From: Galeopsis tetrahit
Lineage: Eukaryota > Streptophyta > Magnoliopsida > Lamiales > Lamiaceae
Assembly (NCBI GenBank): GCA_963675135.1
Contig: OY776133.1
Coordinates: forward strand, 33,501,994 to 33,565,993
Reading direction: 5' to 3'
Length of the DNA: 64,000 nucleotides
Position numbers and translations under genes: made by a program. Under the pieces are notes generated by a model, which searched no databases, was not told the DNA's origin, and saw nothing but the letters and a program-made list of their open reading frames with translations. This document shows, one piece after another, positions 11,896-23,359 of this stretch. The stretch's first letter is position 1; each line of letters starts with the position of its first letter.

Positions 11896-12790
11896 TTAGA
11901 TAGGTTTAGGTACCCTTTGAGTTTTGGGTCCTGAGAGGTTAGCTGTACCTTTAGGAACCCAAACTTGCCTAATAACCCTGATTGATTCAAGGTGGCTAAG
12001 TTGTCTTCCTTTAGCATCTAAATACATTGTCTTTCCCTTAAATGCCTTTGGGAAAGTGTGTGTGAATGTGTTAACTCTATAAGTTTCAGGAGAGTTGTCA
12101 AGTCTCCTGAACTTTTGAGTTTTTTGTGCAGCTAGAGGGAATCTTTGAGGAAAGGCTTTCTTATGACCATTACCCTTTGGCATGAAGGGTTTTGGTTGTC
12201 TCATTTTATTCTGCCTTTGAGGAAAGCTGTCCTTAGGTCTATTCAGCTGAGGCTTTCTCAGAAGAGTTGGCCTAGGCTGATTATACCTTGGACACTTCCT
12301 CTGAACATTGTTCAGTAGAGTTGCCCTACCATTGGGTCTACTCTGCTGACCAGCATTCAACTTATGTTCAGGAGCCTTGACTATTTCCTTAGGTTTTGGC
12401 CTATTCTCCTGAAGCATTTGATTAGGCAGATCATCCATTTTGCCCTTTCCTTTGTTCAGTGGCTTAATTATTTCATTTTCAGTTTGTGCCACTGACTTAA
12501 CAAAGATTCTCTTAGTGTTACTCACAGAAGCAACACTAAGACAAGGTGAAGATTCAAATGGATCAAATCCTAATCCACTTCTTTGAGCCATAGGTCTTTG
12601 ATAACTCTGAATTTCCTCTATTGCTCTAGAGGATTTCTTCAGATCAGACATCTTTAATTTCAGGCTCTCTTCACTTGCTTTAAGAATATCATATTCATGT
12701 GAGAGATTTTCAAACTTGGCATTGAGAATTTTAAGTTCAAAATCTTTTCTCTTCTGAGAGAGAAGTTGATCATCAATCTCCTTTTGTTGG
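11896..12790 (-). pseudogene. 3' part of Sirevirus E gag, upstream of pol
   Basis: This is the C-terminal part of gag, separated from its N-terminal part (29186-30762) by element F, which inserted at the TCAAC site 12791-12795. It contains a helical segment (12790-12650, present in full in F) and a basic, proline- and asparagine-rich tail with several PKPFMPKGNG-like pieces. It ends at TAA 11896-11898, and pol follows in the same frame. The identical TAA is in F at 19269-19271. No enzymatic motif is expected or seen. Confidence 0.82.
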
Positions 12791-12795
12791 TCAAC

Positions 12796-14461
12796 TGTTG
12801 GGAATAAAATGAGTTATGTTTTGATTGAATACCAAAACCCCCTGAGACATGCCTAAGTCATGATTGAATATGTTCTAGAAATGTTAGAACATATAGTATA
12901 AAGGCTAGATGAGGAGCTAATATGTTAGGTAGCTCTTAGATGATTAGATGCACAAATTGAGGGGGAACACATGCTTAGAAATTCATTTGAATCAAGTCCC
13001 CTCAAGGCTCAAACTCTGGATACAACACTAAGTCTTTTGAGACTAACTATACTGATCAGGAGAGTTGTCCAGAGGAGTTGTCTAAGTACAAGAAGTCAAG
13101 ATCAAGTGCTCTGAAAGTTGAGGTCAACTATGCTGAAGACAAACACACCCTAAAGAATTGCAAATCAACATGCTAAGATCACCTTGAAGTGAAGCAAAGG
13201 GTATGAGCCAAGTCATCTGAAGAAGAGCAAGCCAACCTTGCTGATAAGCAAGACTGCTGATAGTGATAAGGAGAGTTGTCCAAATGATGAGGAATGTTGT
13301 CCTATCAATGGAACAACCTTCATAAGACATGTCCATATTCTTACAAGAGAATCTGAATGTCAGATATTGGGAAGAGTGCTGAAGAATGAAGACAAAGCTC
13401 TTACAGCCGTTTATTTCCCAAATGAGGACATGTCACTATCAAGATTCTGTCTTCAAAGTTGAAGAACTAAAAGAAGACATTTATGGACATTGGAGGCTGC
13501 CTCTCCAACGGGCAAATCCTTCATTTGTCTATAAATACAGAAGTGTGAAGACCATTTGAAAGCATCCAACTAAAATCCAACTAGCATCCAACTTCAACCT
13601 CAACCAAGCACATCTAACCTTAAGTTCTTACAAGCTAGAGTGCTTTCAAAGCTTTCAAAGACTATCTTAGTCTTCAAACACTTCATCTAAGCTGTACTAC
13701 ATTGCATATCCATACACAAGCTTAGAGAGATATCCTATCCTTATACACTGATCTTCATTGTAAAGGATATCTCATTAGTTGGAACCTTACTTCAATCCTC
13801 AAATCTTTCAAGAGTGAAAGTGAGAAGGTTGTAGTAGTAGAAGTGGTAGGAGCTAACTGTTGAGAGAAGAACAGTTCAGTTCTGAGTTGAGAAGAGGGTA
13901 CTAGGACTCTAGACATCCTAGGGATCAATTCACCAAGAGTGGTGTTCTTGATCAAGTGCACCTTGGCACTATAAAACAAGTTAATTCCAAGAGTGAAGGA
14001 ATTATCCTGTTAAATCAGGGAAAGTGGATGTAGGAGCTTGAGTCTCTGAACCACTATAAACTCTTGTGTTGATTTACTTTCAAGTACTTTCATACACTCA
14101 ACACTGCACACAAAACTGATCTTTCAAAGGATAAACATTCAAAGACTGTGCAAAACTGATTTGGACAAGTTCCCTGAAACTGGACTGTATTGAATTGACC
14201 AAGTGATTTCAGAATCTAAAGGAGTTTAAACTAAAAGGGCCAACCACTATTCCGCACATATAACTCTCCTAGATAGTTATTCAACTAAGTACTCAATAGT
14301 ACTTAGTAGTCTGATTATCCTAGAAGAGTTAATCATCTTCAGCAGAGTTGTCCAAGACAACCTTGCTGAGCTCTGGTTTGATTAAGTTAGAAAAGAAATT
14401 TGAATACAAGTGTATTCCCCCCCCCCCCATACACTTGTTATAATTCCTTTCAGGACCAACA
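12796..14461 (+). repeat. Full F-type LTR (plus), flanked on both sides by TCAAC
   Basis: 1,666 bp from TGTTGGGAATAAAATG to TCAGGACCAACA. TATAAATA is at 13530-13537. Its U3 differs from E LTRs in several blocks (for example around 13130-13205), so it belongs to F. With TCAAC on both sides it has the form of a solo LTR in E gag. At 14329-14461 it is read through by the truncated gag frame, giving a spurious gag-LTR fusion ORF. The poly-C hairpin is at 14406-14438. Confidence 0.88.
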
Positions 14462-16037
14462 TCAACTATCCTGAGATTTGCTTCCTCAAGCTCTCTCAAG
14501 ACTTGTTGATATAACTCAGTAGACTTTACATCAACAACTGCCTCAGAGTTTTTAGCAAGTTCAATAGCTAATCTTTCATTTTCTCTCACACAGTTATCAT
14601 GAAATTCTTGTAACATAGTGAAATCTTCCATCAACTTTCCAAGGGAAAGCTTCAAGTTGATCTCACTATTGTTTTGTGAGATGAATGATGATGAACTAGA
14701 AGTAGAGGATACCTCATCATCCTCAAGAGCCATGTTGCAGACATCATCATCATCATCACTGTTGGAGAACAGTCCATCAGAAGAGTTGAAGCTTTCAGCA
14801 CTATCAGACTCTTCACCAGCCATCATGGCCTTTCTGTTGGTGAACTTTATGTCTCTTTTGGCTTGCCTCTCTCTTCTCTCCTTAGAGCTTAATTCAGGGC
14901 AATCATACTGAAAGTGCCCTTTCTTTTTGCAGTTATAGCACAGATCTTCATCATCTTCTTTCTTTGATTCTTCTCTTCTTTTTGATGATGAAGGTTCAGC
15001 TCTACTGGACCTTCTCCTATCAGAGTACTTGTCCTCTGATCTCTTCTCTTCAGGCTTTTTGGCTTCAGCCTAATTTTCAGGAGAGTTGTACCTTCTCCTG
15101 AATTTGTTGTCCTGGTAGAATTTCTTGTATCTACCAAACCTTGAATTTAGCTTTTCAAACCTTCTAGCCATCAAGGCTAGTTCTTCCTTCATTTCAGTCT
15201 TTGAGACTGACTTTGATGATCTTGGAGTGGACTGCATCTCTGGTTCAGCAGTTTTGGCTTTGAATGCCACTCCCTTGGTAGGATTTGAAGGTTCCTCAAT
15301 AGGCTTTCTTCTATTGAGATTGAACTCATAAGCTTTGAGTTCTGAGAAGATTTGTTGCATGGGCATGGTGGAGAGATCTTTGGTGTTTTGCATCATCACA
15401 GCATAGACATCCCACTTTTGAGTGAGACTCCTTAAGATCTTCAATCCAACTTCTCTTTTAGTGTAGACCTTCCCAGAGAGTTGATTTCATTCATCACATC
15501 AGTGAATCTACCTGCAAACTTATCAATGGACTCCTCAGACTCCATTGCAAACTGTTCAAATTTCTGCACAACAACTTGGAGCTTATTCTCCTTGATCTTT
15601 TCAGTACCCTCACACATTTCAGCAAGAGTATCCCAAATTTCTTTGGCTGTTGTGCAGTGGTAGACTCTACCCATAATTGCATCTGGAATTGTTTGGTAGA
15701 GGGTGTTCATGGCAAGATAATTCAAGTTATCTTTCCTCTTCTCATCAGTGGTAAAGTCATCTTCATCTTTTGGGAGTACCTCTCTTGGGTCTGCCTTTTG
15801 AGCCTCAGTGACTTTGGGATTGACAAATGTGAACACAAAAGGACCTCTTGTGATCACTCGCAGCATGTCAGTGTGTAGAGATGCAAGATGAGCCCTCATC
15901 CTGATTTTCCAGAAATCATAATTATCAATTGAGAACATGGGCAGTTTGTGATGTGAGATGTGGTTGACTGGATTTGTGGCCATGTTGTCCAATCCTTGGA
16001 CAGTAGGAGGTGGAACAGCAGCATTGTTGTTGGCCAT
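14462..16037 (-). pseudogene. Duplicated 5' part of E gag, frameshifted
   Basis: A second copy of the sequence at 29186-30762, on the same strand. It starts MANNNAAVPPPTVQGLDN at ATG 16037, passes the retrotransposon gag helical region, and reaches the zinc knuckle CX2CX4HX4C (CYNCKKKGHFQYDC, near 14900-14950). Damage: a 1-nt loss near 15473 shifts frame, and a premature TAG near 15072 interrupts it. The TAG is shared with the copy at 29796, which shows that the duplication happened after that mutation. It ends at the TCAAC junction with the F LTR. It cannot encode a complete gag. Confidence 0.83.
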
Positions 16038-16177
16038 AACTCAAGAACAAACAGTCAGTCAATATACAATTAGGATTTCAGATAGATCAGTTCAGTGACC
16101 ACACTAAATATGTGATTTTGAAAACCAAGATGGCTTTTCAGAAGCAGTGGTCTTTGAACCCCTCCTCTGATACCACT
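16038..16177 (-). other. gag leader and primer-binding site (duplicated copy)
   Basis: On the minus strand, two bases after the LTR terminus CCAACA, the sequence reads TGGTATCAGAGGAGG (about 16161-16175). Its first 11 bases match the initiator-Met tRNA PBS used by most plant copia elements; the next base is G rather than the usual C. The remaining leader to the gag ATG is about 125 bp and carries no ORF. Confidence 0.8.
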
Positions 16178-17168
16178 TGTTGGTCCTGAAAGGAGTATAT
16201 AACAAGTGTATGGGGGGGGGATACACTTGTATTCAAATTCTTTTCTAACTTGATCAAACCAGAGCTCAGCAAGGTTGTCTTGGACAACTCTGCTGAAGAT
16301 GATTAACTCTTCTAAGATAATCAGACTACTAAGTACTATTGAGTACTTAGTTGAATAACTATCTAGGGGAGTTATATGTGCGGAATAATGGTTGGCCCTT
16401 TTAGTTTAAACTCCTTTAGATTCTGAAATCACTTGGTCAATTCAATACAGTCCAGTTTCAGGGAACTTGTCAAAATTAGTATTGCACAGTCTTTGAATGT
16501 TTATCCTTTGAAAGATCAGTTTTGTGTGCAGTGTTGAGTGTATGAAAGTACTTGAAAGTAAATCAACACAAGAGTTTATAGTGGTTCAGAGACTCAAGCT
16601 CCTACATCCACTTCCCTGATTTAACAGGATAATTCCTTCACTCTTGGAATTAACTTGTTTTATAGTGCCAAGGTGCACTTGATCAAGAACACCACTCTTG
16701 GTGAATTGATCCCTAGGATGTCTAGAGTCCTAGTACCCTCTTCTCAACTCAGAACTGAACTGTTCTTCTCTCAACAGTCAGCTCCTACCACTTCTACTAC
16801 TACAACCTTCTCACTTTCACTCTTGAAAGATATGAGGATTGAAGTAAGGTTCCAACTAATGAGATATCCTTTACAATGAAGATCAGTGTATAAGGATAGG
16901 ATATCTCTCTAAGCTTGTGTATGGATATACAATGTAGTACAGCTTAGATGAAGTGTTTGAAGACTAAGATAGTCTTTGAAAGCTTTGAAAGCACTCTAGC
17001 TTGTAAGAACTTAAGGTTGGATGTGCTTGGTTGAGGTTGAAGTTGGATGCTAGTTGGATGCTTTCAAATGGTCTTCACACTTCTGTATTTATAGACAAAT
17101 GAAGGATTTGCCCGTTGGAGAGGCAGCCTCCAATGTCCATAAATGTCTTCTTTTAGTTCTTCAACTTT
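16178..17168 (-). repeat. Truncated E-type LTR (minus) at the rearrangement junction
   Basis: Corresponds to positions 841-1831 of the E 3' LTR. The outer U3 part is missing. At about 17168 it abuts F gag with essentially no shared bases. It has the E-type sequence (for example the 16.8-17.1 kb block), supporting its origin as a duplicate of the E 5' LTR at 30903. The hairpin has nine G. Confidence 0.85.
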
Positions 17169-17171
17169 AGA

Positions 17172-19271
17172 GTCTACCACTGCTCAACAGCCAAAGAAAT
17201 TTGGGATACTCTTGCAGAAATGTGTGAGGGTACTGAAAAGATCAAGGAGAATAAACTCCAAGTTGCTGTGCCGAAATTTGAACAGTTTGCAATGGAGTCT
17301 GAGGAGTCCATTGATAAATTTGCTGGTAGATTCACTGATGTGATGAATGAAATCAACTCTCTAGGCAAGGTCTACACTAAAAGAGAAGTTGGATTGAAGA
17401 TCTTAAGGAGTCTCACTCAAAAGTGGGATGTCTATGCTGTGATGATGCAAAAAACCAAAGATCTCTCCACCATGCCCATGCAACAAATCTTCTCAGAACT
17501 CAAAGCTTATGAGTTCGACCTCAATAGAAGAAAGCCTATTGAGGAACCTTCAAATCCTACTAAGGGAGTGGCATTCAAAGCCAAAGCTGCTGAACCAGAA
17601 ATGCAGTCTACTCTAAGATCATCAAAGTCAGTCTCAAAGACTGAAATGAAGGAAGAACTAGCCTTGATGGCTAGAAGGTTTGAAAAGCTAAATTCAAGGT
17701 TTGGTAGATACAAGAAATTCTACCAGGACAACAAATTCAGGAGAAGGTACAACTCTCCTGAAAATCAGGCTGAAGCCAAAAAGCCTGAAGAGAAGAGATC
17801 AGAGGACAAGTACTCTGATAGGAGAAGGTCCAGTAGAGCTGAACCTTCATCATCAAAAAGAAGAGAAGAATCAAAGAAAGAAGATGATGAAGATCTGTGC
17901 TATAACTGCAAAAAGAAAGGGCACTTTCAGTATGATTGCCCTGAATTAAGCTCTAAGGAGAGAAGAGAGAGGCAGGCCAAAAGAGACAGAAAGTTCACCA
18001 ATAGAAAGGCCATGATGGCTGGTGAAGAATCTGATAGTGCTGAAAGCTTCAACTCTTCAGATGGACTATTCTCCAACAGTGATGATGATGATGATGTCTG
18101 CAACATGGCTCTTGAGGATGATGAGGTATCCTCTACTTCTAGTTCACCATCATTCATCTCACAAAACAATAGTGAGATCAACTTGAAGCTTTCCCTTGGA
18201 AAGTTGATGGAAGATTTCACTATGTTACAAGAATTTCATGATAACTGTGTGAGAGAAAATGAAAGACTAGCTATTGAACTTGCTAAAAACTCTGAGGCAG
18301 TTGTTGATGTCAAGTCTACTGAGTTATATCAACAAGTCTTGAGAGAGCTTGAGGAAGCAAATCTTAGGATAGTTGACCAACAAAAGGAGATTGATGATCA
18401 ATTTCTCTCTCAGAAGAGAAAAGATTTTGAACTTAAAATTCTCAATGCCAAGTTTGAAAATCTCTCACATGAGTATGATATTCTTAAAGCAAGTGAAGAG
18501 AGCCTGAAATTAAAGATGTCTGCTCTGAAGAAATCCTCTAGAGCAATAGAGGAAATTCAGAGTTATCAAAGACCTATGGCTCAAAGAAGTGGATTAGGTT
18601 TTGATCCATTTGAATCTTCACCTTGTCTTAGTGTTGCTTCTGTGAGTAACACTAAGAGAATCTTTGTTAAGTCAGTGGCACAGACTGAAAATGAAATAAT
18701 TCAACCACTGAACAAAGGAAAGGGCAAAATGGATGTTATGCCTACTCAAGTGCTTCAGGAGATTAGGCCAAAACCTAAGGAAATGGCCAAAGCTCCTGAA
18801 CACAAGAGGAATATTGGTCAGCAGAGTAGACCCAATGGTAGGGCAACTCTACTGAACAATGTTCAGAGGAAGTGTCCAAGGTATAATCAGCCTAGGCCAA
18901 CTCTTCTGAGAAAGCCTCAGCTGAATAGACCTAAGGACAGCTTTCCTCAAAGGCAGAATAAAATGAGACAACCAAAACCCTTCATGCCAAAGGGTAATGG
19001 TCATAAGAAAGCCTTTCCTCAAAGATTCCCTCAAGCTGCACAAAAAACTCAAAAGTTCAGGAGACTTGACAACTCTCCTGAAACTTATAGAGTTAACACA
19101 TTCACACACACTTTCCCAAAGGCATTTAAGGGAAAGACAGTGTATTTAGATGCTAAAGGAAGACAACTTAGCCACCTTGAATCAATCAGGGTTATTAGGC
19201 AAGTTTGAGTTCCTAAAGGTACAGCTAACCTCTCAGGACTCAAAACTCAAAGGGTACCTAAACCTATCTAA
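17172..19271 (+). pseudogene. Sirevirus F gag, 5'-truncated
   Basis: Starts in mid-gag (VYHCSTAKEIWDTLAEMCEG), so about 105 N-terminal residues, the PBS and the 5' UTR are missing. The retrotransposon gag region, zinc knuckle CYNCKKKGHFQYDC (near 17900-17940), an acidic S/D-rich stretch, a coiled-coil-like segment (about 18190-18560) and the basic tail are all in one frame. No LTR interrupts it at the site where E's gag is split, so it shows the uninterrupted target (GTTGAC on this strand). A TGA at 19206-19208 replaces a tryptophan codon of E. The gag-terminal TAA follows at 19269-19271, in frame with pol. Confidence 0.85.
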
Positions 19272-22200
19272 TTGCAGGTACCATTGGGCCACAAGATGAG
19301 GAGCATAAGCAAAAAGACAGCACGGTACCTTGACAGTGGATGCTCAAGGCACATGACTGGAAACAAGGAACTCCTCACTGATTTCATTGAAAAAGAAGGC
19401 CCTAATGTCACATTTGGAGACAGCTCACAAGCATCAACAAAAGGTTATGGTACTCTGATGATTGGTAACATCAAAGTATCCAATGTATCTTATGTGGCTG
19501 GTCTCAAATATAATCTCCTAAGTATCAGTCAATTCTGTGATAAAGACTTCAATGTTGAGTTTTCCAGTGATAAATGCTTGATCAAAGATAAGACTCAACA
19601 AATTCTATTGACTGGAACTAGGAAAGGAAATGTGTATTTTGCAGACTGGGACAAGTCTACTGATGCTGCATGCTTCATTGCTAAGAGTTCTAGTGAACAA
19701 AGTTGGTTGTGGCATAAAAGATTAAACCACTTGAACTTCAAAACAATGAACAAAATTGCTAGAAATGCATTAGTCAAAGGACTACCTAATGAGGTTTTCA
19801 TTAAAGAGCATGTTTGCAAACCATGCCAAGAAGGAAAACAGATCAAAGCCTCATTTAAAGGAAAACCAGTCATTTCCACTGAAAGGGTACTTGAACTTTT
19901 ACATATGGATCTTTTTGGACCAATTACCCCTGTAAGCATAAATGGTAGAAAATACACATTGGTAGTAGTAGATGACTTCTCTAGGTTCACATGGGTAGTA
20001 TTTCTCCTTAATAAGAAGGAAACTCGAGTCAAACTGCCTAAACTTCTAAAGAGATTGTCAAATGAGAAAAGCCTTAGCATTATCAAGATAAGATCTGATA
20101 AAGGCACTGAGTTCATTAACTCATACATCAATGAGTATTGTACATCTAATGGAATAGCTCATGAAACCTCAGCAGCTAGAACTCCTCAACAGAATGGAGT
20201 TGCAGAGAGAAGAAATAGAACTTTAAAAGAAGCTGCTAGAACCTTAATTGCTGATTCAAATTTTCCTAAGAGGTTTTGGGCTGAAGCCATAAACACTGCA
20301 TGCCATACTCAAAATAGATGTTTGATCACTAAGGGGCAAGGCAAAACCCCCTATGAACTCTGGAAAGGAAGATTGCCTAAAGTGTCTTACTTTCACATTT
20401 TTGGTTGCAAGTGTTTCATTCACAATAATGGGAAAGAACAATTGAAAGCCTTTGATAGCAAAGCTGATGAGGGAGTATTCCTTGGATACTCTCAAATCAG
20501 TAGAGCCTTTAGAGTCTACAACAAGAAAACTCTTATTGTGGAGGAAACACCTCATGTTGTATTTGATGAATCTATTCATGAGTTCAGGAATGAGAACTTG
20601 GAATCAGAAGAAATCACACAGAGGACAACCAGACTAAGTCTAAAAGACAAAGACACTGAGCTTATAGATGTTGTCCAAGCCAATCTACCTGAAAACTCTA
20701 TGTTGGACAACCATCCTGAAGGCAATCCTCCTGAGGCAAATCCCACTGAAGGAAATAGTGAACTGATTGATCCAATCTCAGTTCACATCCAGGTAACAAC
20801 TACCAATGAAGAAGCAGTTCCTGCTGAGGTAGTTAATGGGTCAAATAATCAAGGGGGAAATCAAAATGTTGAAAATACCAATGTCACTGACATTGAGGAC
20901 AACACCCCTGATTATGATCCTGAATTAGATCCTGCATTCAATTATCCTGAATTCTATGATCAAATTGACTCAACTTCAGTAGAGGACAACTCTACTGAAG
21001 AGATCAGAAAAAGAAGGACTTGGTTGTCTGACCATCCTACTGATCAAATACTTGGTGACCCAAGTATTGGAGTCAAAACAAGAAGATTTCATGGTGAAAG
21101 TGCTCTTTTCTGTTGTTTCTTGTCAGAACAAGAACCAAGTGATATTGAGGAGGCACTTCAAGATGCCAATTGGATCACAGCCATGCAGCAAGAACTGAAT
21201 CAATTCACCAGAAATGAAGTATGGGAGCGGTGGATAGGCCTTCACATCAAGATGTTATTGGAACAAAGTGGGTGTTCAAGAACAAGAAGAATGAAAATGA
21301 TGTGATTGTCAGAAACAAAGCAAGACTTGTGGCAAAAGGCTACTACCAACATGAAGGCATTGACTATGATGAGACATTTGCACCTGTGGCAAGGCTAGAA
21401 GCAATAAGGCTCTTTCTAGCCTATGCAGCCCACAAAAGGTTCAAAGTGTACCAAATGGATGTCAAGAGTGCCTTTCTGAATGGAGTCTTGAAGGAAGAAG
21501 TCTATGTAGAGCAACCACCAGGTTTTGAAGTTGGAAACCAAGTTTACAGACTCAAGAAAGCTCTTTATGGACTCAAGCAAGCCCCTAGGGCTTGGTATGA
21601 TACACTGTCACAATTCCTCTTGGATCATGGATTCACCAAGGGAACTGTGGACAGAACTCTTTTCAGAATCTCTGAAGGAGAGGACATCTTGCTTGTCCAA
21701 ATTTATGTGGATGACATAATATTTGGATCCCCCAATGAGAAGCCATGTGAGAAGTTCTCCAAGCTAATGCAAAGCAAGTTTGAGATGTCCATGATGGGGT
21801 TGATGAACTTCTTTCTGGGTCTTCAAGTCAAGCAATCAAAAGAAGGAATCTTCATCAACCAAGCTAAGTACACCAGAGAAATGATCAAGAAGTTTGGGTG
21901 TACAACTAGCAAGCCAGTAAGGATCCCAATGAACACAAATTGGAAGATGGATCCTGATGAGAGTGGTATTCCAACCAACTCTACTAAGTATAGAGGTATA
22001 ATTGGTTCACTCCTCTATCTCACTGCCAGCAGACCTGACATCACCTTTGCAGTAGGTGTTTGTGCAAGGTTTCAAACAAATCCTAAGAAAAGCCATCTTG
22101 AGGCTGCAAAGAGGATCTTGAGATATCTCAAAGGCACTGAAAATCTAGGCCTTTGGTATCCTGCTGATGACAACATTGAGTTAACTGGCTACTCAGTTGC

Positions 22201-22660
22201 TGATTATGGAGGATGCAGAATTGACAGAAAGTCCACTTCAGGGACTTGTCAATTCTTAGGAAACAAGCTCATATCTTGGTTCTCCAAAAAGCAAAACACA
22301 GTGGCTACTTCCACTACTGAGGCTGAATATATTGCTGCTGGAAGTTGTTGTGCCCAGATCCTATGGTTGAGACAACAACTAAGAGATTACAGAGTCAACT
22401 CTACTGAAGTGCCCATATTTTGTGATAACACAAGTGCCATTGCTATTTCACAAAATCCTGTCTTGCATACAAGATGCAAACATGTGGACATCAAGCATCA
22501 CTTCATTAGAGATCATGTGGAGAAGAAGGATATAAAGTTGGTCAAGATCCACACAGATCATCAAAAAGCTGATATACTAACTAAGCCACTTGCAGAGGCA
22601 AGGTTTCTGGAGCTATCAGCAGAGTTGGGTTTACTTGATCCAGGGAAGTTGGACAAGTAA
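19272..22660 (+). pseudogene. Sirevirus F pol, one frameshift and a mutated RNase H aspartate
   Basis: Protease (YLDSGCSRHMTG), HHCC integrase zinc region, integrase core (HMDLFGP, SDKGTEF, NGVAERRNRT), N/P/E-rich linker, RT (YVDDIIFGS) and RNase H follow in order. A 1-nt loss near 21226 shifts frame at the start of RT; the rest is open to TAA 22658-22660. In RNase H the motif reads SVADYGG where E has SDADYGG, so the first catalytic aspartate is valine. The STTEAEYIAAG region is intact here, unlike E. The two copies are broken at different places, so these changes postdate their separation. Confidence 0.87.
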
Positions 22661-23359
22661 AACTCATTGAAGTTAATGGGAGTAAAAGAGCTGAATTGAT
22701 ATTCAGTAGACTTGGACAAATCTACTGAAGTACAGAAGAGATGATCACAATTACTCAGGACACTTGTCCATTGACATTCAGGACTCTTGTCCACATCTCT
22801 TCAGGACACTTGTCCTTGTAGGGTCAGATAAGTTGTCCTAGTTATCAAACCTATTCTCTTGGTTTGATAAGAACCTATTTTGGGTAATCATTGTCTACCT
22901 TGATACCTGTCCCAACTATAGATATCATTTCTGTGGGATTTAATTTGTCCCCACCCAAAAGGTCGCTTTCCATGCATTAAATGCCAAGATTTAACTCTTG
23001 TTTGCATTACACTTTTCAAGCCATGATCTATCTCGAAAACTCCCCAACCATTAACTAATATTAAATACCTTCCACGTTTTGAATAAAACCAACAAGTCAC
23101 TGTTACATTGGTTTTTAACCATTGGATCAAAACTGGCCAACTCCCCTGAAAGTCATCCTGGCCGTCCAAGTGTATGTTTCCATTTTTGACAACCGTTGAA
23201 AATACATAAAACTCACCAACTCATTGACAAACATTCTTTTTAGAATATCTCCAAGTCTTAAGATCCCCCACAAACACTTCTTCCCCAAGTATTCGAACCC
23301 TAGCTCACTTTACTTCAAACTCTCTCAACACTCTTTCAAATTCATTTCTGGAATTTTCA
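22661..23359 (+). other. Spacer between F pol and F aORF
   Basis: 699 bp equivalent to 7806-8507 of E. The near-palindromes GGACACTTGTCC, GGACTCTTGTCC and GGACACTTGTCC start at 22758, 22781 and 22804 (23-bp period). The last 60 bp before the ATG are pyrimidine-rich and resemble a plant 5' leader. No ORF or clear TATA box. Confidence 0.62.

Noticed and set aside
14329..14826. 165-codon ORF fusing gag to a GGGG-containing tail (also at 29053-29550)
   Set aside because: Gag reading through the F insertion border into LTR and its homopolymer run; not a native protein.
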